From contig NZ_WNKU01000003.1 in NCBI RefSeq assembly GCF_009720735.1, positions 1 to 64,000 on the forward strand: 64,000 nucleotides of DNA. The letters run 5' to 3'. The number at the start of each line of letters is the position of its first letter. The stretch's first letter is position 1. The notes under the pieces were generated by a model. The model was not told the origin of the DNA, did not search any database, and saw nothing but the letters and a program-made list of their open reading frames with translations. Position numbers and translations under genes: made by a program. Shown in pieces: positions 8,088-16,463 of this stretch. The DNA comes from Heliobacterium mobile (GTDB lineage Bacteria; Bacillota; Desulfitobacteriia; Heliobacteriales; Heliobacteriaceae).

Positions 8088-9197
8088 CTACCCCTGCTTC
8101 CTCCGAATCCAGGCCAACAAGAGAGCTAACAACGGGGTCCCAAAGTAAATGATCCAACCGTAAGTTCTCAAACCATGAATGTAATTTGAGGTTAATACCA
8201 TCATATCTCGCGGAAAATCGGCTATTGTAATAAAAATCACGGTCATGGGCAAAACCATTACCCTGTCGTCATGAATACGAAACACTTTACAGTAAATGTT
8301 GGAGGCTAGGTACAAATTAACCGTAACTAGAAGCAAAGAACTGATGGCCCAAATTAACATGAAAATGGATTCAAACCGTTGAAAAAAGCGTCCAAACTCA
8401 ATGCTTCGAGCTACTAATAGCATGGGCACGGTGTTTTCCATAGCCACGAAGTAAGGAGACAGTAAACTCATCGAGACAAAAGCTAAAGCGAGAAGCAATC
8501 CAGATATAAGTAAAGAGATAATTCCTGACTTTCTTAAGTGATTGACACCTTGTAATGTAGGGGAGATGAAGGCTAACGCCACGATATCACCATAGGCTGA
8601 ACTTCGAGAAATGCCCACTAAAATAGTTTTATCTATTCCATAACCGAATATTGGTGTGAGAAATGACGGGCGGTATAGAGGGATTGCTAAAAGAATAATA
8701 GCCAATAATCCAACAAGCAGAGGGGCCGCAAAAAGGCTGGTTGTCCGACTAACTGTTTCAAAGCCCAAGTACAATAACGTAGCGACTCCAATACCAAAAA
8801 GAGCTAGTAAGAAACCGGGTGGACTCATTGGCAACGCAAATATCTTTAACATATCTACAAATTCTCTTGACACCAGGGCTCCGTTAGCGAAAAAGAGGGA
8901 TGCCATGATGAGGGAAATTAATCCACCCAAAAAACGTCCACATGTTTTTTCTAAAATAGAAACTAAATCATCTTTGGGAAACCGTTTTGCCAAAATGTAA
9001 ATCAAGAAAAAAGCAAGTAACGCCGTCCCCGCAGATACAGATGTCATTAGCCAGGCAGATGGGCCCACAGCTTCGAGGGCGTCTCTTGGACTCGTCAGCA
9101 TCACCTTGGGAACGATCATCATCGCAACCCAACATACCGCTTCGTAAACCCCGATCTTACTTTCTCGGTTTATGGCGTGATCACTCCCTGTAGCCAC
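8088..9197 (-). CDS. Spore germination receptor B subunit (GerAB family, APC-type permease fold)
   Basis: Integral membrane subunit of the germinant receptor, 369 residues with about ten membrane helices, matching the family length. GerAB proteins have an amino-acid-transporter fold and are where the germinant is thought to bind. The GTG start at 9197 lies inside the end of the A-subunit gene (17-base overlap), which implies coupled translation. The stop is 4 bases before the C-subunit start. The germinant cannot be predicted. Confidence 0.92.
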   Translation of the reverse strand: MATGSDHAINRESKIGVYEAVCWVAMMIVPKVMLTSPRDALEAVGPSAWLMTSVSAGTALLAFFLIYILAKRFPKDDLVSILEKTCGRFLGGLISLIMASLFFANGALVSREFVDMLKIFALPMSPPGFLLALFGIGVATLLYLGFETVSRTTSLFAAPLLVGLLAIILLAIPLYRPSFLTPIFGYGIDKTILVGISRSSAYGDIVALAFISPTLQGVNHLRKSGIISLLISGLLLALAFVSMSLLSPYFVAMENTVPMLLVARSIEFGRFFQRFESIFMLIWAISSLLLVTVNLYLASNIYCKVFRIHDDRVMVLPMTVIFITIADFPRDMMVLTSNYIHGLRTYGWIIYFGTPLLALLLAWIRRKQG

Positions 9198-10929
9198 TAG
9201 GCGGACTCCCTTTGACCCAACCTCTAGATAATTTTGGCTGTTTTCTTCTTTTCAACGGGTTTATAGAGTCGGGTCGTAACTCCTGTCTCCAAATGGGATC
9301 TCGGATTAAAATATCGGGACTGCTGGTTGTTCGTGGCCACGAAGGGGTTAAATAGGGTACACCAAAACTTTTCATACTGGCAGCCAACCCTGCGACGATA
9401 ACCATGGCCACTGCGATACCATAAAAACCGGCAACCCCTGAAAAAGCGAGAAAGAAGAATCGAAGAACGCGAAGTCCAAAAGCAAAATTATAGTTTGGGA
9501 TTGCAAAGTTGCCGAGGCCAGTAACGGCGACAATAATGACCATAATAGGGCTAACGATTTTCGCGGCCACAGCGGCCTGCCCCAAAATCAACGCTCCAAT
9601 AATACCTAGGGTGGTTCCAATCACACCGGGGACCCGGATGCCCGCCTCGCGAATTAACTCCCATGACAAATCCATTAATAGAATCTCAACGATGGTCGGA
9701 AACGGTACTCCTTCCCGGTCACGACTGATGGCAATAATTAAATCGGTGGGGATTACCTCATGATGATAATTCGTTACGGCTAAATAAATCGCAGGAATCA
9801 ATAACGTGAGAAAATAGGACAAGAACCGGATAAATCGGAGTGGTGTGGCATATATCCACCGTAAATGATAATCTTCAGAAGTCTGGAACATCGATTGGAC
9901 CGTTACTGGAACAATCATCGAATAGGGTGCACCATCTGTGAGTATGGCTACCCTACCCTCTAAGATATTGAAAGCGGTTCTATCTGGACGTTCCGTCGTG
10001 AGTGTTTGCGGAAAAATGGCAAAAGGATGATCTTCAATATATTGTTCGGTAAATCCGTTACCTCCAAGGGCGTCCGTTTTTATGCTCGATAACCGCCGTT
10101 TAACCTCTTTAACTACTGCAGGATTTGCAACATTTTTAAGGTACAAGATGGAAACAGATGTATTACTGGTTTCTCCTATCGTCATGTATTCATGAATTAG
10201 GTTTTTATTTTTAATTATTCGCCGTATTTGACTAATGTTTGTGTTTACTGATTCTGTAAAACCCTCTAATGAACCTCTGACTGTTGCTTCTGTAGCAGGC
10301 TTTTCAATATTTCTTTTTTCATAGCCTCGGGTTTCTATGAGTAAGGCTGAGTTATCCCCGTCTACAAACAGAGCGGTTTGACCGTTTAATACGTTCTGAA
10401 TAACGTGATTATATTGTTGAGTGAATACGGTCTGGTTGGCCGTCAATGCTCGTTCAGATAGGACTTTAAGACTGATTACTTGGTTATCGTTGACTGTAAG
10501 CTGTGTATTCATAAGCGGACGGAGTACGGAAATATTAATTGAATGCCTGTCAACCATGTTGTCGATGTAGACAATAAATGCGTCAATCATTCCGTTAATC
10601 GTAAAGGGACGCATGATTATATCTTTGTTTTGCGGTACGTTGAATTCCCTCTTTATTTTTTTCAAATTCACCTGAATGCTAGGGGATATTGTCTCGGAAG
10701 CCTTTACAGAATCATTGTTTTGTATTCTCTGCGGGCTTTTAATCGTTTCTCCGAATGTATCCTCTGTTGTCTGTCTTTTATTGCTTCTCGGGTACCATTC
10801 GCGAGCTAACTTCTTTTTCTTTTGTTCGAATGGGTCAGATTCCGGCAAAACGAATGTATTCTCACGTGGGGGATGATAAGATAAGAGTTTAATTATGCTC
10901 GTCAGGAATGTGGATTTACTTTGAGCCAT
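9181..10929 (-). CDS. Spore germination receptor A subunit (GerAA family)
   Basis: First gene of the germination operon, 582 residues. After a basic, low-complexity N-terminus (about 1-80) comes the conserved soluble domain and then the membrane region. Family motifs include FVDGDNSALLIETRGYEKR, VRGSLEGFTESVNTNISQIR, the GRVAILTDGAP loop and the P-rich ITNYHHEVIPTDL/FPTIVEILLMDL stretch between helices. GerAA oligomerises into a germinant-gated ion channel in the spore inner membrane. GGGGTGATT precedes the ATG. A forespore promoter is expected upstream, but I could not identify a convincing sigma-G site. Confidence 0.94.
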   Translation of the reverse strand: MAQSKSTFLTSIIKLLSYHPPRENTFVLPESDPFEQKKKKLAREWYPRSNKRQTTEDTFGETIKSPQRIQNNDSVKASETISPSIQVNLKKIKREFNVPQNKDIIMRPFTINGMIDAFIVYIDNMVDRHSINISVLRPLMNTQLTVNDNQVISLKVLSERALTANQTVFTQQYNHVIQNVLNGQTALFVDGDNSALLIETRGYEKRNIEKPATEATVRGSLEGFTESVNTNISQIRRIIKNKNLIHEYMTIGETSNTSVSILYLKNVANPAVVKEVKRRLSSIKTDALGGNGFTEQYIEDHPFAIFPQTLTTERPDRTAFNILEGRVAILTDGAPYSMIVPVTVQSMFQTSEDYHLRWIYATPLRFIRFLSYFLTLLIPAIYLAVTNYHHEVIPTDLIIAISRDREGVPFPTIVEILLMDLSWELIREAGIRVPGVIGTTLGIIGALILGQAAVAAKIVSPIMVIIVAVTGLGNFAIPNYNFAFGLRVLRFFFLAFSGVAGFYGIAVAMVIVAGLAASMKSFGVPYLTPSWPRTTSSPDILIRDPIWRQELRPDSINPLKRRKQPKLSRGWVKGSPPSGYRE

Positions 10930-11070
10930 CGAATCACCCCAAAACCGAATCGCTAACCATTTGCTCTTTATTTTTCCTAATTTTCCCGATTATATGCTGA
11001 ATATTTCTCTCTTTTAGATTAAGGGGGCCTTTAAACGGATATTAGCTGGCTATCAATCAAAAATGGAGAA

Positions 11071-11096
11071 CCCCGCCAGTTGAGAAACTGACGGGG
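11071..11096. terminator. Terminator-like hairpin upstream of the germination operon
   Basis: An 11-bp stem CCCCGCCAGTT / AACTGACGGGG with one mismatch and a 4-nt loop. On the minus strand it would end transcription from the 25-residue gene before the germination operon begins. The T-tract is poor. Confidence 0.5.
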
Positions 11097-11122
11097 CCTC
11101 CAGCCTGAGACGGTTTTCGTTA

Positions 11123-11200
11123 TTAACTTAACTCGTCTAATCCGATAATAAAGACAAAGATTAATGAGACAAAAAGAAGAAGCGGTAAGTATCTCTTCAT
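11123..11200 (-). CDS. 25-residue hydrophobic mini-protein
   Basis: A single predicted membrane helix with a basic N-terminus (MKRYLPLLLFVSLIFVFI) and an acidic tail ending LDELS. AGGGGGGAA lies about 5 bases before the ATG and a hairpin follows the stop. Single-helix peptides of this kind are common in sporulation or membrane-stress regulons, but no family is recognised here. Confidence 0.45.
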   Translation of the reverse strand: MKRYLPLLLFVSLIFVFIIGLDELS

Positions 11201-11323
11201 GAGTTCCCCCCTACGCTAGTAAGTGTGTTTTACTTTAGGGTGACCGTCGATGCTCTTCTCTGTGTTTATTTTACCTAATTGTAACAGATTAGGTTATGCA
11301 AAGAAATTAAAAACTGGCGAGAG

Positions 11324-11357
11324 CCGCTGGGGTTAACTCCCTAGCGGTCTTTTTTTA
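11324..11357 (+). terminator. Intrinsic terminator
   Basis: CCGCTGGGG pairs with CTCCCTAGCGG with small imperfections and is followed by T7 on the plus strand. No plus-strand gene is obvious upstream, so the transcript it ends is unknown. It may insulate the YjcZ-like genes that follow. Confidence 0.6.
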
Positions 11358-11430
11358 TCACAACAATCCCCATTTATCCATAAAATGTCATTGTAGATAA
11401 AGCCTTATTCAACTGAAGGGAGGCCTTTTT

Positions 11431-11550
11431 ATGGGTTGTGCTCATGGTGGAGGTTTTGGCGGTTTTTCAACTTTAATCGGACTCGTTATCGCCCTTATCG
11501 TTATTGGTGCTTTCTATCCTGCGATCATTGGTTGGGGATACCAGCAATAA
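11431..11550 (+). CDS. YjcZ-like glycine-rich single-helix spore protein, copy 1
   Basis: A 39-residue protein with a Cys/His/Gly-rich head (MGCAHGGGFGGF) and one hydrophobic helix. This is the layout of the YjcZ-like sporulation mini-proteins of Bacillota. GAAGGGAGG lies at ideal distance from the ATG. It is followed 34 bases later by a second gene of the same design, so the two are probably one transcript ending at the terminator at 11734. The role of this family in spores is not established. Confidence 0.7.
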   Translation: MGCAHGGGFGGFSTLIGLVIALIVIGAFYPAIIGWGYQQ

Positions 11551-11584
11551 CAGTGTTTTAGGTTAGCTAAAGGAGGTATCTACT

Positions 11585-11713
11585 ATGAGTTCATGTGGTG
11601 GTGGCGGAGTGTCCGGTGGTTATATTGGTAATCGTATCGTCGCTTTGGCTATTTTAATTATCATCATCGCAATTCTAGGAACCGGATTTGGTATGGGCTT
11701 TGGTGCTTACTAA
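11585..11713 (+). CDS. YjcZ-like glycine-rich single-helix spore protein, copy 2
   Basis: A 42-residue protein with a Cys/Gly-rich head (MSSCGGGGVSGGY), a strongly hydrophobic helix rich in Ile/Leu/Ala and a Gly-rich tail. AAAGGAGG lies just upstream. It is a tandem paralogue of the preceding gene in design, though the two sequences differ greatly outside the glycine pattern. Confidence 0.7.
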   Translation: MSSCGGGGVSGGYIGNRIVALAILIIIIAILGTGFGMGFGAY

Positions 11714-11733
11714 GCAATAAACATCGAATTATC

Positions 11734-11767
11734 GCGTGCGGCCGTGTAAACTGCCCACGCTTTTTTT
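11734..11767 (+). terminator. Intrinsic terminator after the YjcZ-like pair
   Basis: An imperfect GC-rich stem (GCGTGCGGC / GCCCACGC) followed by T7 on the plus strand, 20 bases past the second stop codon. Confidence 0.7.
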
Positions 11768-11852
11768 ACCATCAGCTATAGTAACGCTTAAGCCCGCTAG
11801 AACGTAAAATATAGTGTCAATGGTAAATAAAGGTTAGAAAGAAGGGGTTAGC

Positions 11853-12149
11853 ATGTCAAAAAGACATCATCATAGTCACCACCAGCATCATCATGGATGT
11901 TCTTGTTCAACACAGCCGACTACTCGACCAACGCAACCTTGTCCACAACTGCCGGGAACTTTAATTCGAGTATTTATTCCGGCTGGAGCGGTAGTGAACT
12001 TATTAAACTTAATAGAGCTTAGTTCTCCGAGTGGTATATGCGTTATTTTAAGACTACCCTTTTTAGGGGGAAACGCCGGTAGTTCTCTGAACAGTATTAT
12101 TAATTCAATACAACAAGCTGGAGGGACAGTAGAGTTCGTAAATCAATAG
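11853..12149 (+). CDS. Histidine-rich small protein, possible spore or metal-binding protein
   Basis: A 98-residue protein. The first 20 residues hold nine histidines and two cysteines (SKRHHHSHHQHHHGCSC), a likely metal-binding tract. A Thr/Pro/Gln linker follows, then a hydrophobic, strand-rich C-terminal domain ending AGGTVEFVNQ. GAAGGGG precedes the ATG. The histidine head followed by a compact hydrophobic domain recalls spore-coat and exosporium proteins, and the neighbours are spore genes, but no family was recognised. Confidence 0.6.
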   Translation: MSKRHHHSHHQHHHGCSCSTQPTTRPTQPCPQLPGTLIRVFIPAGAVVNLLNLIELSSPSGICVILRLPFLGGNAGSSLNSIINSIQQAGGTVEFVNQ

Positions 12150-12245
12150 TGGGTAGATGAGGTTTGACCTCATTTCGCTATACTGGTAATATATACTTTA
12201 GCAAAGCTAGAGTAAGTACCACGACTTGTACTCTTCGATAAATAG

Positions 12246-12277
12246 AAACCGCTAGACTGTTTATAGTCCAGCGGTTT
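12246..12277. terminator. Bidirectional terminator between convergent genes
   Basis: A 13-bp stem AAACCGCTAGACT / AGTCCAGCGGTTT with one mismatch and a 6-nt loop, between the His-rich gene and the diguanylate cyclase gene that converge on it. A similar hairpin stands on the other side of the cyclase gene at 13979-14010. Confidence 0.75.
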
Positions 12278-12318
12278 CTCCTCTTAATCCAAAAGGAATG
12301 TTAAGCTAAAACAGATTC

Positions 12319-13857
12319 TCATTGATTAACCACAAGTGAACGTACGCAATTTCGACCTTCTGCCTTTGCCTGGTACAATGCTTTATCAGCATATTTTAGA
12401 AAGTAATCCAAATTTTCTACAGTTACAGAATTGACCCCGGTGATTCCTATACTTGCTGTGAATTTTATATATTCCCCTTCGTGAAATATTTCCGTTTCTG
12501 CAATATTTGATAAAATTCGGTGGGATATCATATGACAGTCTTCTAATGATGTTTCCGGGAGAAAGATAATAAATTCTTCTCCACCATAGCGACCTAAAAT
12601 ATCGTTTGAGCGAATTGAATACCGACAGATATCGGCAACGGATTGAAGGACAGCGTCACCTGCTTGATGTCCATAATTATCATTGATACGCTTAAAAAAG
12701 TCTAAATCAAGAATAATCATCGAAAGAGGACGACTATAACGCTTGGATTTTTCTAATTCTAGCTTGCTAAGCTCTACAAAACATCTCCTATTATAGACGC
12801 CAGTTAGTGCATCTCTTGACGCTAAGTGATTAAGTTCTTCTACCATGTCCATATAATTTGTGATATCAGTTAATGTGACGATATATCCAATACTCCGATC
12901 GTCTTCTAATATTTTTACAGTATTGACCTTATAGTTTCCCTTAGGTTCGTTAATATCAAATTGAGACTCGACATTACTAAGAATCGAGTCAACAAGTCCA
13001 TTATATTCTTTTAGTATCGCTCGTACATCTTTACCTATTATATTATCTTTTAAAACGTGACAAATAGATACCGCCGAAGGATTAAAATCAATGATGGCGT
13101 AATTTGTGTCAAGTACAATAATTCCTACACTTGTAGACTCAAAAATCTTATCTCTAGCCAAGGGTTTTATATTTAGAAATTGATATCGCAAAAAGGCTAT
13201 AAAAAATATCATAACCGAGGAAGTTACTGCAAATGGGCCGTAATCAATATTGAGAGGCGAAATATTCAGTAAGTCCAAAAGGAGTGAAATCCAGGGGAGG
13301 AATGAGGCAATAAGCAAGAGCAAGCTCTGCCGAGAAATTGTTCCGCTTGACTTTCGATACATAATAAAATATAGATAGTTTGAGACAATAAAACAGACCG
13401 TCACAAACATTGTATGGACCCAATACCATGGACCTTTTTGAATATATAGTACTGGAAAATATTCATTTGTAGTTAGTTGTACGCTAAAATAAAAGAAATG
13501 ATGTATATCATTAGTATATCGCAACAGGAAAGTTAAGCATGGTATCAGAAATATGCTCATTTTTGTTAGACGACTTAAACGCTTATTGTTATATTCTAAA
13601 GTAAATATAATCCAAAATGCGGGTATGAACGGCAAACCAATGTACTGAATGAGGTTCCAAAAGATCATGAGATCCAATGAGTCACTATATAGCTCCATCG
13701 CATAACCAAATGAATAAAATGTGATGCTGATGCAAAAGTAGGAGAAATATTTTGAATTACATTCATGTTTTTTATATGCATAGACAGAAATCAAAATAGT
13801 ACATATAGCGGAAGTTAATAAAACTCCACATAGTATAACTTTAAAGTAATCCATCAA
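12319..13857 (-). CDS. Membrane diguanylate cyclase (7TM sensor, PAS, GGDEF)
   Basis: Predicted to make cyclic di-GMP from two GTP at the membrane. The 512 residues comprise an N-terminal region of about seven membrane helices (1-225) like the histidine-kinase 7TM sensor module, a PAS domain (about 235-340) and a GGDEF domain (about 345-505). The catalytic signature is GGEEF at 425-429. The inhibitory I-site RxxD (RSND, 416-419) lies exactly five residues upstream, so the enzyme should be both active and product-inhibited. The gene is conspicuously AT-rich compared with genes beyond 15 kb. It is transcribed alone between two similar hairpins. The signal sensed is unknown. Confidence 0.93.
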   Translation of the reverse strand: MMDYFKVILCGVLLTSAICTILISVYAYKKHECNSKYFSYFCISITFYSFGYAMELYSDSLDLMIFWNLIQYIGLPFIPAFWIIFTLEYNNKRLSRLTKMSIFLIPCLTFLLRYTNDIHHFFYFSVQLTTNEYFPVLYIQKGPWYWVHTMFVTVCFIVSNYLYFIMYRKSSGTISRQSLLLLIASFLPWISLLLDLLNISPLNIDYGPFAVTSSVMIFFIAFLRYQFLNIKPLARDKIFESTSVGIIVLDTNYAIIDFNPSAVSICHVLKDNIIGKDVRAILKEYNGLVDSILSNVESQFDINEPKGNYKVNTVKILEDDRSIGYIVTLTDITNYMDMVEELNHLASRDALTGVYNRRCFVELSKLELEKSKRYSRPLSMIILDLDFFKRINDNYGHQAGDAVLQSVADICRYSIRSNDILGRYGGEEFIIFLPETSLEDCHMISHRILSNIAETEIFHEGEYIKFTASIGITGVNSVTVENLDYFLKYADKALYQAKAEGRNCVRSLVVNQ

Positions 13858-13978
13858 AATTCATGCTCCTGAATATAAGACTATCTTTTAAAATTTAAAC
13901 TTTGAGTGTCTTTGTCTACCTAACATTATCCAACTTATTGATAGCCCATTCAAGTAATAATTATTCTTCAATAAAAAA

Positions 13979-14010
13979 AAACCGCCAGACTGTGTATCGT
14001 CCGGCGATTT
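13979..14010 (-). terminator. Intrinsic terminator
   Basis: AAACCGCCAGAC pairs with GTCCGGCGATTT and is followed on the minus strand by a T8 run. It ends the four-helix membrane protein gene. Its sequence resembles the terminator at 12246-12277. Confidence 0.75.
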
Positions 14011-14015
14011 CTTTA

Positions 14016-14531
14016 TTAATGCACGGAATGTTGAGGCATGACGTGAGCCGAAGGTGTGGTCATCAGTAGAGCTGGGTCTAACATTCCGAAGATCATTGCA
14101 ATGTGGGCGACTACGAGAAAAATGGCGACAAATGTGGCGTGAAGTTTTAGTTTAGCCTCTTCATCTCGTTTTTTACCGATCAGGTTCAAGTCGAGCAGCG
14201 CCATACCCATAAGTGGAATGATGCCAGCTAAATAAAACCCTACAGCAATTACGTCTGCTGGACCACGCCACTGCCCACTCGTGGTAAGCGGTATTACAGC
14301 GTTGTTCAATAGATATATGAATACACCCAAGAAGTAAATTCCACCGATGATACTTGCGGTTTTATTAATCATACGAAGAGCACTTGATCCCGGACGCTTA
14401 AAGAGGATAAATAACTCCGAAATCGCAACGGTTTCAGCAAGGATTACCGGAATTGCCATGAATAATATCAAGTTCCAAGGTTGATTTACCGCCAGCAGCT
14501 CCATGTAATGGGTCATTGACATCGTCTTCAA
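14016..14531 (-). CDS. Four-helix membrane protein of unknown function
   Basis: A 171-residue protein with four predicted membrane helices (about 18-38, 58-78, 90-112, 130-152) and a C-terminal tail with several histidines and methionines (HVMPQHSVH). A short MTHYMELL segment precedes the first helix. It resembles uncharacterised small permease-like proteins (DUF6803-type is my best recollection, unverified). The gene is single with its own terminator. AAGGAG lies upstream of the ATG. Confidence 0.65.
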   Translation of the reverse strand: MKTMSMTHYMELLAVNQPWNLILFMAIPVILAETVAISELFILFKRPGSSALRMINKTASIIGGIYFLGVFIYLLNNAVIPLTTSGQWRGPADVIAVGFYLAGIIPLMGMALLDLNLIGKKRDEEAKLKLHATFVAIFLVVAHIAMIFGMLDPALLMTTPSAHVMPQHSVH

Positions 14532-14651
14532 CTCCTTTCAATCAGTACAAGGAGCGTAACAAAAACTTGTGAAAAATTTATGAAGCAGGCTGACTTTTTA
14601 TATGGAGCATAGAAAAATGCACTCTTTCTTCGGTCCAAGATGTTGTTTAGT

Positions 14652-14873
14652 TTAGTATATTGAGTCCGTACTTACTTGAGCCATAAAAAAACTCTTATAG
14701 TGTAGTGCTCTTGATTTATGAAAATATTCCAGTTCAGCGAATCTATAATAGGCCTGCGAATTACTTGCATTAGCCATTTTTTGTCGGGCATAGTGTTCAG
14801 AGAGAGCTGCATGTTCTAAAAATCTTTGTCTGTAATACTCCTCACCATAATATTGAACGAAATTGTACGGCAT
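14652..14873 (-). CDS. Small hypothetical protein rich in Tyr, Phe and His
   Basis: A 73-residue, probably all-helical protein with no signal or membrane segment. Its tyrosine and histidine content is unusual (YYGEEYYRQRFLEHAALSEH and similar). GGGGGA lies about 7 bases before the ATG. Not recognised. Confidence 0.5.
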   Translation of the reverse strand: MPYNFVQYYGEEYYRQRFLEHAALSEHYARQKMANASNSQAYYRFAELEYFHKSRALHYKSFFMAQVSTDSIY

Positions 14874-15050
14874 TTGATCGTCCCCCTACACATTCATTTG
14901 CAAGCAATATATGCCAGTAACTTGTTTTGTGTTTGAGGGTTATTTGAAGAGAAGACTAAATGTGACACTTGTCTGTATGAAGTTTCAAAAATGATGTAAG
15001 ATTGTATTAAATCCTTAACGTAACAAGCAGATAAAGGACGTGATTGTGGA

Positions 15051-16214
15051 ATGCGGATCATCGTAGCACCCGATTCGTACAAAGGCAGTCTATCGGCTGT
15101 CGCCGTCGCAGCAGCTATGGAGCAAGGAATCCGTTCCGTCTTTCCTACGGCCGAGGTACACAAAGTCCCTATCGCCGATGGTGGTGAGGGAACTGTAGAT
15201 GCACTGGTGACGGCGACCGGCGGCCGCATAATCAAGCAGCAAGTCACAGGGCCTTTGGGCCAAACCGCCGACGCTTTTTGGGGAATTCTAGGCGATGGTG
15301 AAACAGCGGTGATTGAAATGGCCGCCGCATCGGGCCTAACCATAGTTCCTAAGGAGAAGCGGGACCCGCGGATCACGACCACCTTTGGCACCGGCCAATT
15401 GATCCGAGCGGCTCTGGACCAGGGAATCCGTAAGTTCATCATCGGTATCGGCGGCAGTGCTACCAATGACGGCGGAGCCGGCATGGCCCAGGCCCTAGGC
15501 GTTCACTTTCTCGACGGAAAAGGTGACGAACTCCCTCCTGGGGGAGCCGCCTTGGCCAGCTTAGCAAAGATCGATCTCTCCGGCATCGATCCTCGACTCG
15601 TTGAGACATCGATCCGGGTCGCCTGTGATGTGGACAATCCCTTATGCGGGCCAAAAGGCGCCTCTGCCGTTTACGGACCGCAAAAAGGAGCCACTGCCGA
15701 TATGATTAGTGAATTGGATCAAGCCCTCGCCCATTACGCATCCATCGCTGCCGCGGCCACCGGCAAAGACATCGCCGAGCGCCCCGGCGCAGGTGCCGCT
15801 GGGGGATTAGGAGCCGGTTTGATGTTTTTCACAAATGCACTGTTGAAACCAGGCGTGGAAATCGTCTTGGAAACGACTCATTTCGCTGAACTGGTCAAAC
15901 AAGCGGACCTGGTGTTCACCGGAGAAGGGGCAACTGATTTTCAAACCGCCTTCGGCAAAGCCCCTATCGGTGTCGCCAAGATTGCCGCACAATATAATGT
16001 TCCGACGGTCTGCTTGTCCGGGGGGTTGGGAAAAGGGGCTGATGACGTCCTCGATCAGGGAATTTCCGGGCTAATGAGCATCGTCCCCGGACCGATGAGT
16101 CTAGACGACTGCGTCCATAGTGCCGAAAAACTGGTCAAAGAGGCGTCGGCCCGGCTGTGCCGCTTCATTCGTGTGGGTCTTCAAATCGGTGAAAGGAACA
16201 GTAATCTCACCTAA
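15051..16214 (+). CDS. glxK: Glycerate kinase (GarK/GlxK family)
   Basis: Phosphorylates D-glycerate to a phosphoglycerate with ATP, feeding glycerate into lower glycolysis. The 387 residues match the family length. Signatures are the start MRIIVAPDSYKGSLSA, ADGGEGTVDALV, GIGGSATNDGGAGMAQALG and the C-terminal VFTGEGATDFQTAFGKAP. AAAGGACG lies upstream of the ATG. It is a single gene with a terminator downstream and no glyoxylate or glycerate pathway gene beside it. It is the first gene of the more GC-rich part of the window. Confidence 0.95.
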   Translation: MRIIVAPDSYKGSLSAVAVAAAMEQGIRSVFPTAEVHKVPIADGGEGTVDALVTATGGRIIKQQVTGPLGQTADAFWGILGDGETAVIEMAAASGLTIVPKEKRDPRITTTFGTGQLIRAALDQGIRKFIIGIGGSATNDGGAGMAQALGVHFLDGKGDELPPGGAALASLAKIDLSGIDPRLVETSIRVACDVDNPLCGPKGASAVYGPQKGATADMISELDQALAHYASIAAAATGKDIAERPGAGAAGGLGAGLMFFTNALLKPGVEIVLETTHFAELVKQADLVFTGEGATDFQTAFGKAPIGVAKIAAQYNVPTVCLSGGLGKGADDVLDQGISGLMSIVPGPMSLDDCVHSAEKLVKEASARLCRFIRVGLQIGERNSNLT

Positions 16215-16265
16215 GTAAGTCGCAAAAATAATGAACAATGCCTTAACCTGCAACAGGCTAAAACA

Positions 16266-16300
16266 GGGGCTGGCCCAAACATATGCATTGGGGCAGCCCC
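16266..16300 (+). terminator. Intrinsic terminator after glycerate kinase
   Basis: GGGGCTGGCCC pairs with GGGGCAGCCCC with minor mismatch. A T-rich stretch (TATCTATTTTT) follows on the plus strand. Confidence 0.65.
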
Positions 16301-16368
16301 GTATCTATTTTTCCGCTAGATTGACAGTCGGCTATGATAAAACGATTTTGATATATTCAGTAGATAAA

Positions 16369-16405
16369 AAGCCCCGCTTCGGACCTCTCGATCCTGGCGG
16401 AGCTT
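16369..16405 (-). terminator. Intrinsic terminator after sbcC
   Basis: AAGCTCCGC and GCGGGGCTT pair across an approximately 19-nt loop, and T-residues follow on the minus strand. It lies about 60 bases past the sbcC stop. Confidence 0.6.
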
Positions 16406-16463
16406 CATAATGGACATATTCATAAGGGCAAACTCCAGATATTGAGTATTAGCTAAACTCGAT

